A stretch of DNA of 64,000 nucleotides from Sulfurimonas sp. (lineage in GTDB: Bacteria; Campylobacterota; Campylobacteria; Campylobacterales; Sulfurimonadaceae). Within the stretch, counting starts at the first letter, position 1; each line of letters starts with the position of its first letter. Position numbers and translations under genes: made by a program. The notes under the pieces were generated by a model that was not told the DNA's origin, made no database searches, and saw only the letters and a list, made by a program, of their open reading frames with translations. Below are positions 20,520-30,189 of this stretch, piece after piece. The stretch spans positions 558,001-622,000 of the forward strand of contig NZ_CP093396.1 in the NCBI RefSeq assembly GCF_029027405.1. The letters run 5' to 3'.

Positions 20520-22217
20520 ATGGATTTTAAAGTACTTTTTACACAGTTAGTAACACTTTTTACTAAGTTAAGTAAAGAACAAAAAATAATTATTGTGTCA
20601 GCTATTGTTGGGATAGTATCATTTTTGATTTTTATGGTTGTTTTTACTGCTCAAAAAAATACAGATGATAAATACGAAATTCTTTTTAGTTCATTAAGTT
20701 CTGAAGATGCGGCTAAGGTTGTAGAGCATCTAGAAAAAGATGGGGTTGCATATAAACTAGAAGACAACAATGTTATAAAAGTACCAAAAAATGTTGTATA
20801 CAAAGAACGCATAACAATTGCATCTATGGGTATTCCTAAAAACAAAGGTGTTGGTTTTGAGCTTTTTGATGTTCAAGAATTTGGTGCAACTAAGTTTGAC
20901 CAAGATGTAAAATATCTCCGTGCGTTAGAAGGTGAACTCTCTCGTACAATCAACTCTTTAGGACCAATAGAATCTTCAAGTGTAAGTTTAGCACTTCCAA
21001 AAGATACACTTTTTGTTGCTAAACAAGTAAAACCTACTGCTTCTGTTATGATTCAAATGATTGAAGGTAGCAGACTTTCAGCAAAACAGATAAGAGGTAT
21101 AAAAAATCTAGTTTCAGCATCTGTACCTAAGCTTGAAACACAAAATGTGATGCTTATAAATTCAGAAGGTGAAACTTTAGGTGATGAAGATGAAATGGCA
21201 CAGATGGGTGAGCTTTCAGCAGTTCAACAAAAGTTTAAAAATAAAGAAGAGAGAAAAAGACAGAGAAAAATTCTAGAAGTTATTTCTCCTTTTGTTGGTG
21301 GAAAGAAAAAAGTTGTTGCTCAAGTTACAATAGAATTTGATTTTTCAATAAAAAATTCAAAATCAGAAGTTTTTGATCCAGAAAATGTTGTAAGAAGTGA
21401 ACAAGTTAGTGAAGAGAAAAAAGAGGGTGGCTTATCCCAGCAAATTGGTGGAGTCCCTGGAACTGTTAGTAATATTGGTCCTGTTCAAGGACTAAAATCA
21501 AATCAACCTAATGAAAAGTATGAAAAAAATACAGGTACTACGAACTATGAAGTAGGCAAAACAGTTTCGACAACTAAGTCACAATTTGCTCGAATAAAAA
21601 GAATAAGTGCAGCTGTAATAATAGATGGAAAATATAATTATAAAATGGATGATGAAGGCAACCCAACAGAAATTTTAGAATATGAAAAAATACAAGAGAG
21701 TGACCTTGAAGCACTTTCTTCTCTTGTTAGTCGCTCAATCGGTATAGATGAATCAAGGGGCGATATAGTTAGTGTTAAGAATTTACAATTTACAAGAGAT
21801 TCTTCTCCTTCAGAAATAGATGGAATTTCTCAAGCAGTCAACTTTAGCCAAACTTATTTAACTCCTTTTTCTGGTTTGTTTAAGTATTTATTTGTAATGA
21901 TATTATTTTTGATTTTTTATAAAAAAGTAATATCTCCATTTGCTGCTAAAATGCTTGAAGTTTCAAAAGAAGAAGATGAACAAAATCGTCCAACTTTGGA
22001 TATAGAAGATGATGAAGAAGAAGACTTGGTCGAAAAAGTACAAAAAATGCGTAAAAAAGTTGAGAGTCAACTTGGTGTAGGAGAAGGATTTAATGAAGAT
22101 GAACTTAAACATGAAGTGTTATTAGAAAAAGTTAGAACTATGGTAGAAGATGCACCAGAAGAGGTTGCAGCATTACTGCAATCTCTTCTAACTGAAGAAG
22201 AAGAAGGAGCTAAATAA
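20520..22217 (+). CDS. fliF: Flagellar basal-body MS-ring protein FliF
   Basis: Forms the MS ring in the inner membrane at the base of the flagellum. The 565-residue protein has a first membrane span near residues 24-46, periplasmic ring-building domains (EILFSSLSSEDAAKVVEHL near 55, then a YscJ-like domain with LARTI-type RALEGELSRTINSLG near 138), a second span near 455-475, and an acidic C-terminal tail that binds FliG. It is followed by fliG with a 1-nt overlap. Confidence 0.97.
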   Translation: MDFKVLFTQLVTLFTKLSKEQKIIIVSAIVGIVSFLIFMVVFTAQKNTDDKYEILFSSLSSEDAAKVVEHLEKDGVAYKLEDNNVIKVPKNVVYKERITIASMGIPKNKGVGFELFDVQEFGATKFDQDVKYLRALEGELSRTINSLGPIESSSVSLALPKDTLFVAKQVKPTASVMIQMIEGSRLSAKQIRGIKNLVSASVPKLETQNVMLINSEGETLGDEDEMAQMGELSAVQQKFKNKEERKRQRKILEVISPFVGGKKKVVAQVTIEFDFSIKNSKSEVFDPENVVRSEQVSEEKKEGGLSQQIGGVPGTVSNIGPVQGLKSNQPNEKYEKNTGTTNYEVGKTVSTTKSQFARIKRISAAVIIDGKYNYKMDDEGNPTEILEYEKIQESDLEALSSLVSRSIGIDESRGDIVSVKNLQFTRDSSPSEIDGISQAVNFSQTYLTPFSGLFKYLFVMILFLIFYKKVISPFAAKMLEVSKEEDEQNRPTLDIEDDEEEDLVEKVQKMRKKVESQLGVGEGFNEDELKHEVLLEKVRTMVEDAPEEVAALLQSLLTEEEEGAK

Positions 22218-23242
22218 TGAACTTAACTCCATTACAACAAGCATCTTTTGATGAAATGAGTATGGCAGAAAAAGTAGCAATTTTATTAATGATACTTGGT
22301 GAAGAGGCTACAGCATCGATTTTTTCAAACTTGAGTGTAGCGGCCATTACCGATGTATCTAAATATATTGCAGGCAATAAAAGTATCGATAAAGCAATAG
22401 GAACAGCAATACTAGAAGAGTTTCATGTTATTTTTCAATCTGGCCAGTTTCTTACAGCAGGTGGTATGGAGTATGCGAGAGAATTACTTTATAGAACTCT
22501 TGGTCCAGAAGAGGCAAAAAAGGTTTTAGAAAAACTTTCAAAAAGTATGCAAAATATACAAAATTTTTCATATCTTTCAAAAATCAAGCCACAGCAACTC
22601 TCAGATTTCATAGTTACAGAACACCCACAAACTATTGCTCTAATATTAGCACATATGGATGCAACAGAAGCAGCAGATACTATACAATACTTTCCTGATG
22701 ATTTACGCTCTGAAGTTGCTATGAGAATGGCTAAACTTGGAGATATTTCTCCTTCTGTCATAAAAAGAGTTTCTGCAGTTCTTGAGTCTAAGCTTGAGTC
22801 ACTAGCTTCATATAAAGTTGAAGTTGGTGGTCCTCGTGCAGTTGCAGATATTTTCAATCGTCTTGGTGCAAAATCTGCAAAAGCTACTCTCGCTCAGGTA
22901 GAGCAAGTAGATGAAGAAATGGCAACTTTAATTAAAGAAATGATGTTTACTTTTGAAGATATTGTTACTCTTGATAAAATTGCAATAACAGAGATTTTAA
23001 AAACTGTGGATAAAAAAGACTTGATGTTAGGACTCAAGTCTTCAGCAGAAGAGTTAAGAGAAAAATTCTTTACTGCAATGAGTGAAAGAGCTAGAGATGC
23101 ATTTGAAGAGGAGATGCAATTTCTTGGTGCTGTTAAGATGAAAGATGTTGAAGGTGCACAAAGAGCAATAGTTGAAATAGTAAATGGACTTGCGGAATCT
23201 GGAGTTATACAGATGGGTTCAACTGATGAAATGGTAGAGTAG
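22217..23242 (+). CDS. fliG: Flagellar motor switch protein FliG
   Basis: Rotor protein that transmits torque from the stators and sets rotation direction. It has 341 residues: an N-terminal FliF-binding domain with AEKVAILLMILGEE near 17, a middle domain with EHPQTIALILAHM near 135, and a C-terminal domain with FTFEDIVTLDKIAI near 243 and the charged torque helix LREKFFTAMSERARD near 282. The start overlaps the fliF stop (TAATG). Confidence 0.97.
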   Translation: MNLTPLQQASFDEMSMAEKVAILLMILGEEATASIFSNLSVAAITDVSKYIAGNKSIDKAIGTAILEEFHVIFQSGQFLTAGGMEYARELLYRTLGPEEAKKVLEKLSKSMQNIQNFSYLSKIKPQQLSDFIVTEHPQTIALILAHMDATEAADTIQYFPDDLRSEVAMRMAKLGDISPSVIKRVSAVLESKLESLASYKVEVGGPRAVADIFNRLGAKSAKATLAQVEQVDEEMATLIKEMMFTFEDIVTLDKIAITEILKTVDKKDLMLGLKSSAEELREKFFTAMSERARDAFEEEMQFLGAVKMKDVEGAQRAIVEIVNGLAESGVIQMGSTDEMVE

Positions 23243-23249
23243 ATAAAAG

Positions 23250-24026
23250 ATGCCAAATGTAATATCAAGTGAAAATTTCTCTAAGCATAATGTTGATAAA
23301 TATAACTTTAAAGTATTAAGTTTAGGATTAAATGAAGAAAGTACAGAAGAAGATACCTTTACTAAAGAAAGTAATCCAGGACTCAGAGATAGTGATATAG
23401 ATTCAAGCGCTCTAAGTAATTCATCGAAAGAATCTCTAATAGAGTCATTAATGAAAAAAACTGATGAGATGTCATCAAATTTTATAAAATTACAGATGAA
23501 ACTAGAAAGTATGACAGAAGAACATAAGCAAGAATTAGAAAAAATAAAAGAAGAATCATTTAATGAAGGAATACAAACAGGTAAAGAAGAAGCATTAAAG
23601 GATGAAGAGAAAAATCTTGCTAATGGATTAGAACAGTTTAGTGCTTCTGTCGCAACATTAGAAAATAGTGCATCTGAATATAAAAAAGCACTTGAAGGTA
23701 TCAAGAGTGAATTGATTACCGCAGCACTAGATATTGCTAAAGAAGTTGTAAATGTAGAGCTAGATGACAATTCAACTAAAATAGCACAAATTTTATCAAA
23801 TGAATTGATAAGAGAGTTACAGAGTGCTTCAAAAGTCACTTTAAAAGTAAATCCAAAAAATCATGGTGAAATATCACAAAGTGTTGGTTCTTTGGAACAT
23901 ATAGAAATCATTTCAGATAGTGCTGTAAGCGAAGGTGGTGTAATTGCCATCAGTGACGCAGGAAATATAGACTCTCAAATATCAAAAAGATTTGAGAGAG
24001 TTAAAAGAGCAGCCTTAAGTGAATAG
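23250..24026 (+). CDS. fliH: Flagellar assembly protein FliH
   Basis: Negative regulator and scaffold of the export ATPase FliI. The 258-residue protein is typical: a low-complexity acidic N-terminus, a long coiled coil with glycine-spaced heptads near 75-125 (FNEGIQTGKEEAL), and a C-terminal V-ATPase E-subunit-like domain (AALDIAKEVVNVELDDN near 160). It sits 7 nt after fliG and 7 nt before dxs. Confidence 0.88.
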   Translation: MPNVISSENFSKHNVDKYNFKVLSLGLNEESTEEDTFTKESNPGLRDSDIDSSALSNSSKESLIESLMKKTDEMSSNFIKLQMKLESMTEEHKQELEKIKEESFNEGIQTGKEEALKDEEKNLANGLEQFSASVATLENSASEYKKALEGIKSELITAALDIAKEVVNVELDDNSTKIAQILSNELIRELQSASKVTLKVNPKNHGEISQSVGSLEHIEIISDSAVSEGGVIAISDAGNIDSQISKRFERVKRAALSE

Positions 24027-24033
24027 AGTGTAG

Positions 24034-25854
24034 ATGGATATTAAGTCAAAAAGCATAAAAGAGCTAGAAAATATTTGTAATGATATAAGAGAAGAAATAT
24101 TAAGAGTAGTTAGTAAAAATGGTGGTCATCTTAGTTCAACCCTTGGTGCAACAGAAATAATAGTAGCGATGCATAAGGTATTTGACTCAAAAAAAGACCC
24201 TTTTATTTTTGATGTATCTCATCAGGCATATGCACACAAGTTATTAACCAATAGATGGAAAGAGTTTGATACTTTGCGAGAATTTGGTGGTTTATGTGGT
24301 TACACAAAACCATGTGAGTCTGAGCATGATTATTTTGTAGCAGGGCATAGTTCTACATCTATATCTCTAGGAGTTGGTGCTGCAAAAGGCATCGCTATTA
24401 AAGGGGAAGAGGACTCAAGAATCCCTGTTGTTATGATAGGTGATGGTTCTATGACTGCTGGAATGGTATATGAAGCATTAAACGAATTAGGCGATAGAAA
24501 ATACCCTATGATTATCATACTTAATGATAATGAGATGAGTATCGCAAAACCTATTGGGGCATTAAGTAGAATGCTTAGTTCCGCAATGGCTGGTTCTTTT
24601 TACCAAAAGTTTAAAAAACATACTGAAAATTTTGTTGATAACTTTGGAGATGGAGCACATTATCTTGCAAAAAAAATGGAAGAGAGTTTAAAGTTAATAA
24701 CTCCTGGGATAATGTTTGAAGAGATGGGAATAAACTATATTGGACCCGTTGATGGACATAACCTTAAGCAACTAATATCAATTTTCCAAAAAGCAAAAAA
24801 ACTAGGTCAGCCTGTAATTATACATGCTCAAACTATTAAAGGTAAGGGTTATGATATTGCTGAGGGTAAAGAAGAAAAATGGCATGGAGTTGGTCCATTT
24901 GATTTGAATGATGGAAGCAGTTCTAAAAAAAGTTCTGAGAAAAGTGCTACTCAAATTTATACAGAGTCTTTACTCCATTTAGCAAAAGAAAATGAAAAAA
25001 TTGTTGGTGCTACTGCCGCTATGCCAAGTGGAACTGGACTTAGTGAACTCTTAGAAGCTTATCCAAATAGATTTTGGGATGTAGCGATTGCAGAACAACA
25101 TGCAGTAACTTCAATGAGTGCTTTAGCAAAAGAAGGCTTTAAACCTTTTTGTACAATTTACTCAACTTTTTTACAGCGTGGGTATGATCAAGTGATTCAT
25201 GATACCTGTTTGATGGATTTACCTGTTGTTTTTGCACTTGACCGTGCAGGAATAGTTGGAGAAGATGGAGAAACACATCAGGGTGTTTTTGACATATCTT
25301 TTTTAAGAGCAATTCCAAACATGACACTTTTTGCTCCAAGAGATGAAAAATCATTTCATCAGGCAATGTCTTTTGCATCTAAGTATGAGCACCCATGTTC
25401 TTTAAGATATCCAAGAGGTTCATTTATCAAAACTCATTTGATAGAATCAAATGAGTTTAAGCTAGGAATTTCGCAGCTTCTTCTTTCAAATGATAGTGAT
25501 ATTCTTTTTATAGGTTATGGTAATGGGGTAGGTCGTGCTTATGAAACATCAATCTTATTAAAACAAGATGTTAGTATTTTAGATTTAAGATTTGTAAAAC
25601 CATTAGATAAAGAGATGCTAAAAAATATGTCAAAAAAACATAAAAAATGGTTTATTTTTTCTGATAGTTCTAAAATGGGTGGAGTTGCTAGTGCTATATT
25701 AGAATTTTTAGCCCAAGAAAAAATTACTGGTATAGAGGTTGAGAGTTTTGAGTATGAGGATAAGTTTATCACTCATGGAAACACAAAACTTGTTGAAGAA
25801 TCATTGAGAATCTTACCAAGTCAATTAGCATTAAGAGTGCAAGAGTTACTTTAA
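24034..25854 (+). CDS. dxs: 1-Deoxy-D-xylulose-5-phosphate synthase
   Basis: Thiamine-diphosphate enzyme joining pyruvate and glyceraldehyde 3-phosphate; first step of the MEP isoprenoid pathway, also feeding thiamine and pyridoxal. The 606-residue protein has GGHLSSTLGATEI near 30, VSHQAYAHKLLT near 64, the ThDP motif GDGSMTAGMVYEALNELG near 135 ending in NDNEMSIAKP, IAEQHAVTSMSALA near 352 and DRAGIVGEDGETHQG near 400. Its last 9 nt overlap the convergent pgeF. The placement after fliH is conserved in Campylobacter. Confidence 0.97.
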   Translation: MDIKSKSIKELENICNDIREEILRVVSKNGGHLSSTLGATEIIVAMHKVFDSKKDPFIFDVSHQAYAHKLLTNRWKEFDTLREFGGLCGYTKPCESEHDYFVAGHSSTSISLGVGAAKGIAIKGEEDSRIPVVMIGDGSMTAGMVYEALNELGDRKYPMIIILNDNEMSIAKPIGALSRMLSSAMAGSFYQKFKKHTENFVDNFGDGAHYLAKKMEESLKLITPGIMFEEMGINYIGPVDGHNLKQLISIFQKAKKLGQPVIIHAQTIKGKGYDIAEGKEEKWHGVGPFDLNDGSSSKKSSEKSATQIYTESLLHLAKENEKIVGATAAMPSGTGLSELLEAYPNRFWDVAIAEQHAVTSMSALAKEGFKPFCTIYSTFLQRGYDQVIHDTCLMDLPVVFALDRAGIVGEDGETHQGVFDISFLRAIPNMTLFAPRDEKSFHQAMSFASKYEHPCSLRYPRGSFIKTHLIESNEFKLGISQLLLSNDSDILFIGYGNGVGRAYETSILLKQDVSILDLRFVKPLDKEMLKNMSKKHKKWFIFSDSSKMGGVASAILEFLAQEKITGIEVESFEYEDKFITHGNTKLVEESLRILPSQLALRVQELL

Positions 25855-26610
25855 AAAAATAACTCCACAAAATCTTCCACTCTTTTTATTTGCTCTATAT
25901 GAAAAATATTTATAGCCCAGGCTACCTTCTCTTGCTTCGCTATTCACCTTGTCTTCTTCACAGCAACTGCACTCCGTAGATATCTCTATGTTTTTTTCCT
26001 CTACTCCTGCATCTAGAAGTTGAGTTTTTAAAATTTTACTAATATCTAAGTAGTAACTTTCATCTTTTTTCTCTATGGCATAGTTCAAGTTGAGTGAACA
26101 AGATTCTTTATATATTTCATCTCCAACTTCATAACAGCATTTTTTTATACTTGCCCCAATGGAAACAATTATATCTTTGGGATTTGAATTATAATTTTCT
26201 TTAAAAGAATTGATTACATTTTTAACGATATTACTAAATGTGCCTTCTCTTCCAGCGTGAGCGACAGCGATAACATTTTTTTTAGTATCAAAAAAAAGTA
26301 AAGGTGAACAATCAGCAACCATTACCATTAACGGGGTATTTATTTTATCTGTTATGAGAGCATCACAAGTTGGTGCATTATTAAAATTGTCGTTTGCATC
26401 TACTGTATGAACTGTTTTTGAATGAATTTGTTTCATGTGAATGAGTGATTGTTTATTGTAGTTTAATTTTTTAGATAAATTTATATGGTTTATATTAACA
26501 TTGTTTATCTCATCATTTACATGAAAGGCAAGGTTCCCAGATTGTATAGTTGTAAAAGCATGTGTGATATTTGATATATTACTTAATAGTTTACTATGAT
26601 AGAATTGCAT
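25846..26610 (-). CDS. pgeF: Multicopper polyphenol oxidase / purine nucleoside phosphorylase YfiH (PgeF) family
   Basis: YfiH/LACC1-family protein of 254 residues. Members act on purine nucleosides, and E. coli PgeF edits misincorporated residues in peptidoglycan precursors; which role applies here is open. It shows the family Zn-site pattern: IHSKTVH near 59, ADCSPLLF near 99 and AVAHAGREG near 118 (the usual HAGWRG has Arg in place of Trp). I use ATG 26610. The longer frame begins with TTG at 26649, would overlap ovoA and adds an unconserved tail. TATAAT lies exactly 6 nt before this ATG. Confidence 0.85.
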   Translation of the reverse strand: MQFYHSKLLSNISNITHAFTTIQSGNLAFHVNDEINNVNINHINLSKKLNYNKQSLIHMKQIHSKTVHTVDANDNFNNAPTCDALITDKINTPLMVMVADCSPLLFFDTKKNVIAVAHAGREGTFSNIVKNVINSFKENYNSNPKDIIVSIGASIKKCCYEVGDEIYKESCSLNLNYAIEKKDESYYLDISKILKTQLLDAGVEEKNIEISTECSCCEEDKVNSEAREGSLGYKYFSYRANKKSGRFCGVIFLK

Positions 26611-26622
26611 ATAATTATTATA
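26610..26622. promoter_or_regulatory. Divergent overlapping -10 elements for ovoA and pgeF
   Basis: TATAAT on the plus strand at 26610-26615 lies 26 nt before the ovoA TTG, with AAGGAA as its ribosome site. TATAAT on the minus strand at 26617-26622 lies 6 nt before the pgeF ATG. The two boxes are nearly back-to-back, so polymerase could probably serve only one at a time. Confidence 0.5.
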
Positions 26623-26641
26623 CCAAATATAAAGGAATTTT

Positions 26642-28765
26642 TTGAACAATCTTAGTAGATACCCTTTAACACTTAGTGGGAATAATATAGAAAAAAAACG
26701 ACAAGAGATAAAAGAGTATTTTCACAATACATTTAACCTTTATGAAAAAGTATTTGAACTTTTAAAAAATGATGATGTATTTTATACAAAGTCAGAAGTG
26801 ACTCGTCATCCAATGATATTTTATTTCGGTCACACGGCAACTTTTTTTGTAAATAAACTAATCAATATGAAGATAATAAACAAAAGAATAAATGCAGATT
26901 TTGAATCTACTTTTGCTGTTGGTGTAGATGAGATGGCATGGGATGATACAAATACGAAAAACTATGCTTGGCCTAGTGTTGATGAAGTTAGAGAGTATAG
27001 AGTTAAAGTAAAAGAGTTAATAGATGAGTTGGTAATGACTTTACCTTTAGCGCTACCTATAAAGCAAGACTCTGATATGTGGATAATTTTGATGGGTATA
27101 GAACATGAAAGAATTCATATAGAAACTTCACTCGTTTTACATAGGCAGATGCCAATTGATTGTATAAAAGAAGTCTCTTCTTTTAGAGAATGTACACATA
27201 ATGGTATAGCTCCAAAAAATGAAATGCTAGATATAGAAGCTCAAAATATAAGATTAGGTAAAGATAAATCTCATAATTTATATGGTTGGGATAATGAGTA
27301 CGGAGAGTACGAAGAAGAGGTTGGAGAGTTTAAAGCTTCAAAATTTTTAGTCTCAAATGAAGAGTTTATGAAGTTTGTAGATGCTAATGGTTATGAAAAA
27401 CATGAATATTGGGATAAAGAAGGTTTAGAATATTTAAAAAATTCAAATGCTAAATTTCCAGTTTTTTGGGTAAGAAAAAATGATAAATTTTATTACAGGA
27501 CTTTAAGTAAAATTATAGAGTTACCAATGAATTTTCCAGTAGAGGTAAATGCTCTTGAGGCAGAGGCGTATTGCAGATATAAAAGTTCAGAGGATAATGT
27601 CACATATTTGCTACCAAGTGAAGCAGAATATAGAGCTATTTATAATCGTTCAAACTTACAAGATTTACCAGAATTTCATGAGAGTAGAGCAAATTTAAAT
27701 TTTTACCATTATGCAAGTTGTTGTCCTGTAGATGAGTTTAGTTTTAATGGCATCTATGATGTAGTTGGAAATGTTTGGCAATGGAGTAGAACATCAATTT
27801 TTGGTTTTGATGGCTTTGAAGTACATGAGGCTTATGATGACTTTTCTGTTCCTACTTTTGATGGTAAGCATGCACTTATAGTAGGCTCATCATGGGCAAG
27901 TAGTGGAAATTTAATTATGAAACATTCTCGTTACGCTTTTAGAAAACATTTTCCTCAATTTTCTGGATTTAGATATGTTGTTTTAAACAGTATAGATGCT
28001 AAAGTTAGTGCCCCAAGGACACTTGCTTCGGGGCATATTTATGAAAGCGATGAACTTGTATCTCAGTACTGTGAATTTCAATATGGAGATGAGCATTTTG
28101 GAGTAAAAAACTTTGCTATTGAGATGGCAAAAATAGCTTCAAAATACTCAAGTAAAAAAGCAAAAGCACTTGATTTGGGTTGTGCAACGGGTAGGGCAAC
28201 TTTTGAACTTGCAAAAAGTTTTGATAAGGTTGAAGGCATAGACTTTTCTGTTCGTTTTGTTCAAGTTGGCTCAAAGTTAAAAGAAGATGGTTTTGTAGCT
28301 TTTCATACAAAACAAGAAGGTGAGATAGTAGAAAATAAAAAGCTTACAATAAAAGAATTAGGATATGATGAATTAAGAAAAAAAGTTTCATTTTGGCAAG
28401 GTGATGCCTGTAATTTAAAGCAAAATTTTAACTCTTATGACATGATAATGGCAACAAATCTTATAGATAGACTTTATAACCCAAGACTCTTTTTAGACAC
28501 AATAGATGAAAGATTAAATAAAGATGGAATTTTGATAATAGCATCTCCATATACTTGGCAAGAGAGTTCTACAAAAAAAGAGCTTTGGCTTGGTGGCTAT
28601 ATAGATGCAAATGGTGAAAATATTAAAACCATAGATAGCTTAAAAGAGATACTTTTAGAAAAGTTTAAACTTATTCATTTACAAGATTTAGAATTTGTTA
28701 TAAAAGAAACTCAACGAAAGTATCAACACACAATCTCAGAAGTTAGTGTTTGGAAAAAAAGATGA
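26642..28765 (+). CDS. ovoA: 5-Histidylcysteine sulfoxide synthase / ovothiol biosynthesis protein OvoA
   Basis: Non-haem iron sulfoxide synthase that joins cysteine to C5 of histidine, the first step to ovothiol A, an antioxidant thiol. The 707-residue protein has the full OvoA layout: a DinB-like domain with His64 (YFGHTATFF) and the iron motif HX3HXE (His155, His159, Glu161), an FGE-sulfatase domain (about 215-460, YDVVGNVWQWSRTS), and a C-terminal SAM methyltransferase (about 490-707, DLGCATGRAT near 510) that N-methylates the imidazole in bifunctional OvoA. The start is TTG with AAGGA upstream. It overlaps the lyase gene by 4 nt. Confidence 0.93.
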   Translation: MNNLSRYPLTLSGNNIEKKRQEIKEYFHNTFNLYEKVFELLKNDDVFYTKSEVTRHPMIFYFGHTATFFVNKLINMKIINKRINADFESTFAVGVDEMAWDDTNTKNYAWPSVDEVREYRVKVKELIDELVMTLPLALPIKQDSDMWIILMGIEHERIHIETSLVLHRQMPIDCIKEVSSFRECTHNGIAPKNEMLDIEAQNIRLGKDKSHNLYGWDNEYGEYEEEVGEFKASKFLVSNEEFMKFVDANGYEKHEYWDKEGLEYLKNSNAKFPVFWVRKNDKFYYRTLSKIIELPMNFPVEVNALEAEAYCRYKSSEDNVTYLLPSEAEYRAIYNRSNLQDLPEFHESRANLNFYHYASCCPVDEFSFNGIYDVVGNVWQWSRTSIFGFDGFEVHEAYDDFSVPTFDGKHALIVGSSWASSGNLIMKHSRYAFRKHFPQFSGFRYVVLNSIDAKVSAPRTLASGHIYESDELVSQYCEFQYGDEHFGVKNFAIEMAKIASKYSSKKAKALDLGCATGRATFELAKSFDKVEGIDFSVRFVQVGSKLKEDGFVAFHTKQEGEIVENKKLTIKELGYDELRKKVSFWQGDACNLKQNFNSYDMIMATNLIDRLYNPRLFLDTIDERLNKDGILIIASPYTWQESSTKKELWLGGYIDANGENIKTIDSLKEILLEKFKLIHLQDLEFVIKETQRKYQHTISEVSVWKKR

Positions 28766-29937
28766 AATATAACTTTTCTTCCTCAGCATCTAGACAAAAT
28801 ACAAATGCAGAAAAATATACTTTAAGAGAAGAATTGTTTGGCACAGAAGATATTATGCCTGTTTGGGTTGCAGATATGGATATAGACACACCAGAGTTTG
28901 TACTAGACGCGGTTAAAGAGAGGCTAAAGCATCCAATTGTTGGCTATGAAGAGGTTCCATCAAGTGCATTTGAAGCTCAGATAAAATGGATAAAAGATAA
29001 ACATGGCATAGAGTTTGAGCTTAAAGATATGTTATATTCTCACTCTGTTGTGGCATCTATGAGTTTGGCAATTGATGCTTTTAGTGATATTGGCGATAAA
29101 GTTATAGTCCAAACTCCAATATATCCTCCATTCTTTTATAGTGTAAAAGAGTATAAAAGAGAGTTGTTAAAAAACCCTCTAAAGCAAGATTCTAATGGTA
29201 GATATACCTTTGATATAGATGATTTAAAATCAAAGATAGATACCAATACAAAACTTTTACTTTTATGCTCCCCGCATAATCCAGTTGGAAGAGTTTGGTC
29301 AAAAGATGAATTAGAAGAGATATTACAAATTTGTCTTAAGCATAATATAGTAGTTTTTAGTGATGAAATTCATTCAGATTTAGTCTATCATCCACATAAA
29401 CATATACCTTTTGCATCTTTAAATAAACAAGCAAGAGATATAACTATAACAGCTATTGGTGTTGGAAAAACATTTAACATGGCTGGTTTTGCTATGAGTA
29501 GTGTTGCCATTACAAATAAAAAACTTAGAGATAAGTATAAACAGAGCTATAATCGTGTTCATTTTGCACAAGGAAGTGTACTTAGCCATGTAGCATTTGA
29601 AGCAGCATATAAGAACGGAGATGAGTGGAACAAAGAGTTGTTGGAGCATCTAAACAAAAACTATCAAAGTTTAAAAAAATTATGTGAAAAATATGAAAGA
29701 AAAATAAAAATACTACCTATAGAAGCAACTTATTTAGCATGGTTAGATTGTAGAGGAATGAACCTTAGTGACAAAAAATTAAGAATATTTTTTGTTGAGC
29801 AAGCAAAGCTTGGACTTAATGCGGGTCTTAGTTTTGGAAGAGAAGGAAGTGGGTTTATGAGGCTTAATTTCGCTATTTCAACTTTGCAAATGCTAGAAGT
29901 AATTAAGCGATTAGACAAAGCACTTAGGATAAACTAA
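28762..29937 (+). CDS. ovoB: PatB/MalY-type PLP C-S lyase, probable OvoB
   Basis: Fold-type I PLP enzyme of 391 residues. It has PVWVADMDIDTPEFV near 34, the CSPHNPVGRVW motif near 170, SDEIHSDLVY near 202 and the cofactor Lys in GVGKTFNMAGFAMS near 235. In ovothiol synthesis, OvoB is a beta-lyase of this family that cleaves the histidyl-cysteine sulfoxide to the thiol. The ATG overlaps the ovoA stop (ATGA), a strong reason to assign OvoB rather than a cystathionine beta-lyase or MalY. An upstream in-frame TTG (28750) is less likely. Confidence 0.85.
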   Translation: MKYNFSSSASRQNTNAEKYTLREELFGTEDIMPVWVADMDIDTPEFVLDAVKERLKHPIVGYEEVPSSAFEAQIKWIKDKHGIEFELKDMLYSHSVVASMSLAIDAFSDIGDKVIVQTPIYPPFFYSVKEYKRELLKNPLKQDSNGRYTFDIDDLKSKIDTNTKLLLLCSPHNPVGRVWSKDELEEILQICLKHNIVVFSDEIHSDLVYHPHKHIPFASLNKQARDITITAIGVGKTFNMAGFAMSSVAITNKKLRDKYKQSYNRVHFAQGSVLSHVAFEAAYKNGDEWNKELLEHLNKNYQSLKKLCEKYERKIKILPIEATYLAWLDCRGMNLSDKKLRIFFVEQAKLGLNAGLSFGREGSGFMRLNFAISTLQMLEVIKRLDKALRIN

Positions 29938-29966
29938 GATAGATAATAACTTAATTAGGAATAAAT

Positions 29967-30188
29967 ATGATAGATATAAATTGGGTAGAATTTAAAGAAT
30001 ATAAAGAACATTCAGTAAAAGATGATAACTTTGAAATACTTTTGGATTTTATAAAAAGTTACTATAATATGTCAAATCCAATCGAGGTATATGATACATT
30101 AAGAGAAGATAGTACTGGTAGATTAATGCTTAAAAAAAGAGATATTACAGATGCCGAAGGTTTAGAAAACTTTATGTTTCAACAGTAG
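29967..30188 (+). CDS. Small conserved-looking protein of unknown function
   Basis: I do not recognise this 73-residue protein. It is acidic, soluble and mostly helical by composition, without cysteines or signal sequence. A Shine-Dalgarno AGGA precedes the ATG, and the stop is 1 nt from the next ATG, so it is probably translated with the YhbP-like protein. It may belong to the ovoAB transcript (29-nt gap). Confidence 0.6.
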   Translation: MIDINWVEFKEYKEHSVKDDNFEILLDFIKSYYNMSNPIEVYDTLREDSTGRLMLKKRDITDAEGLENFMFQQ

Positions 30189-30189
30189 T

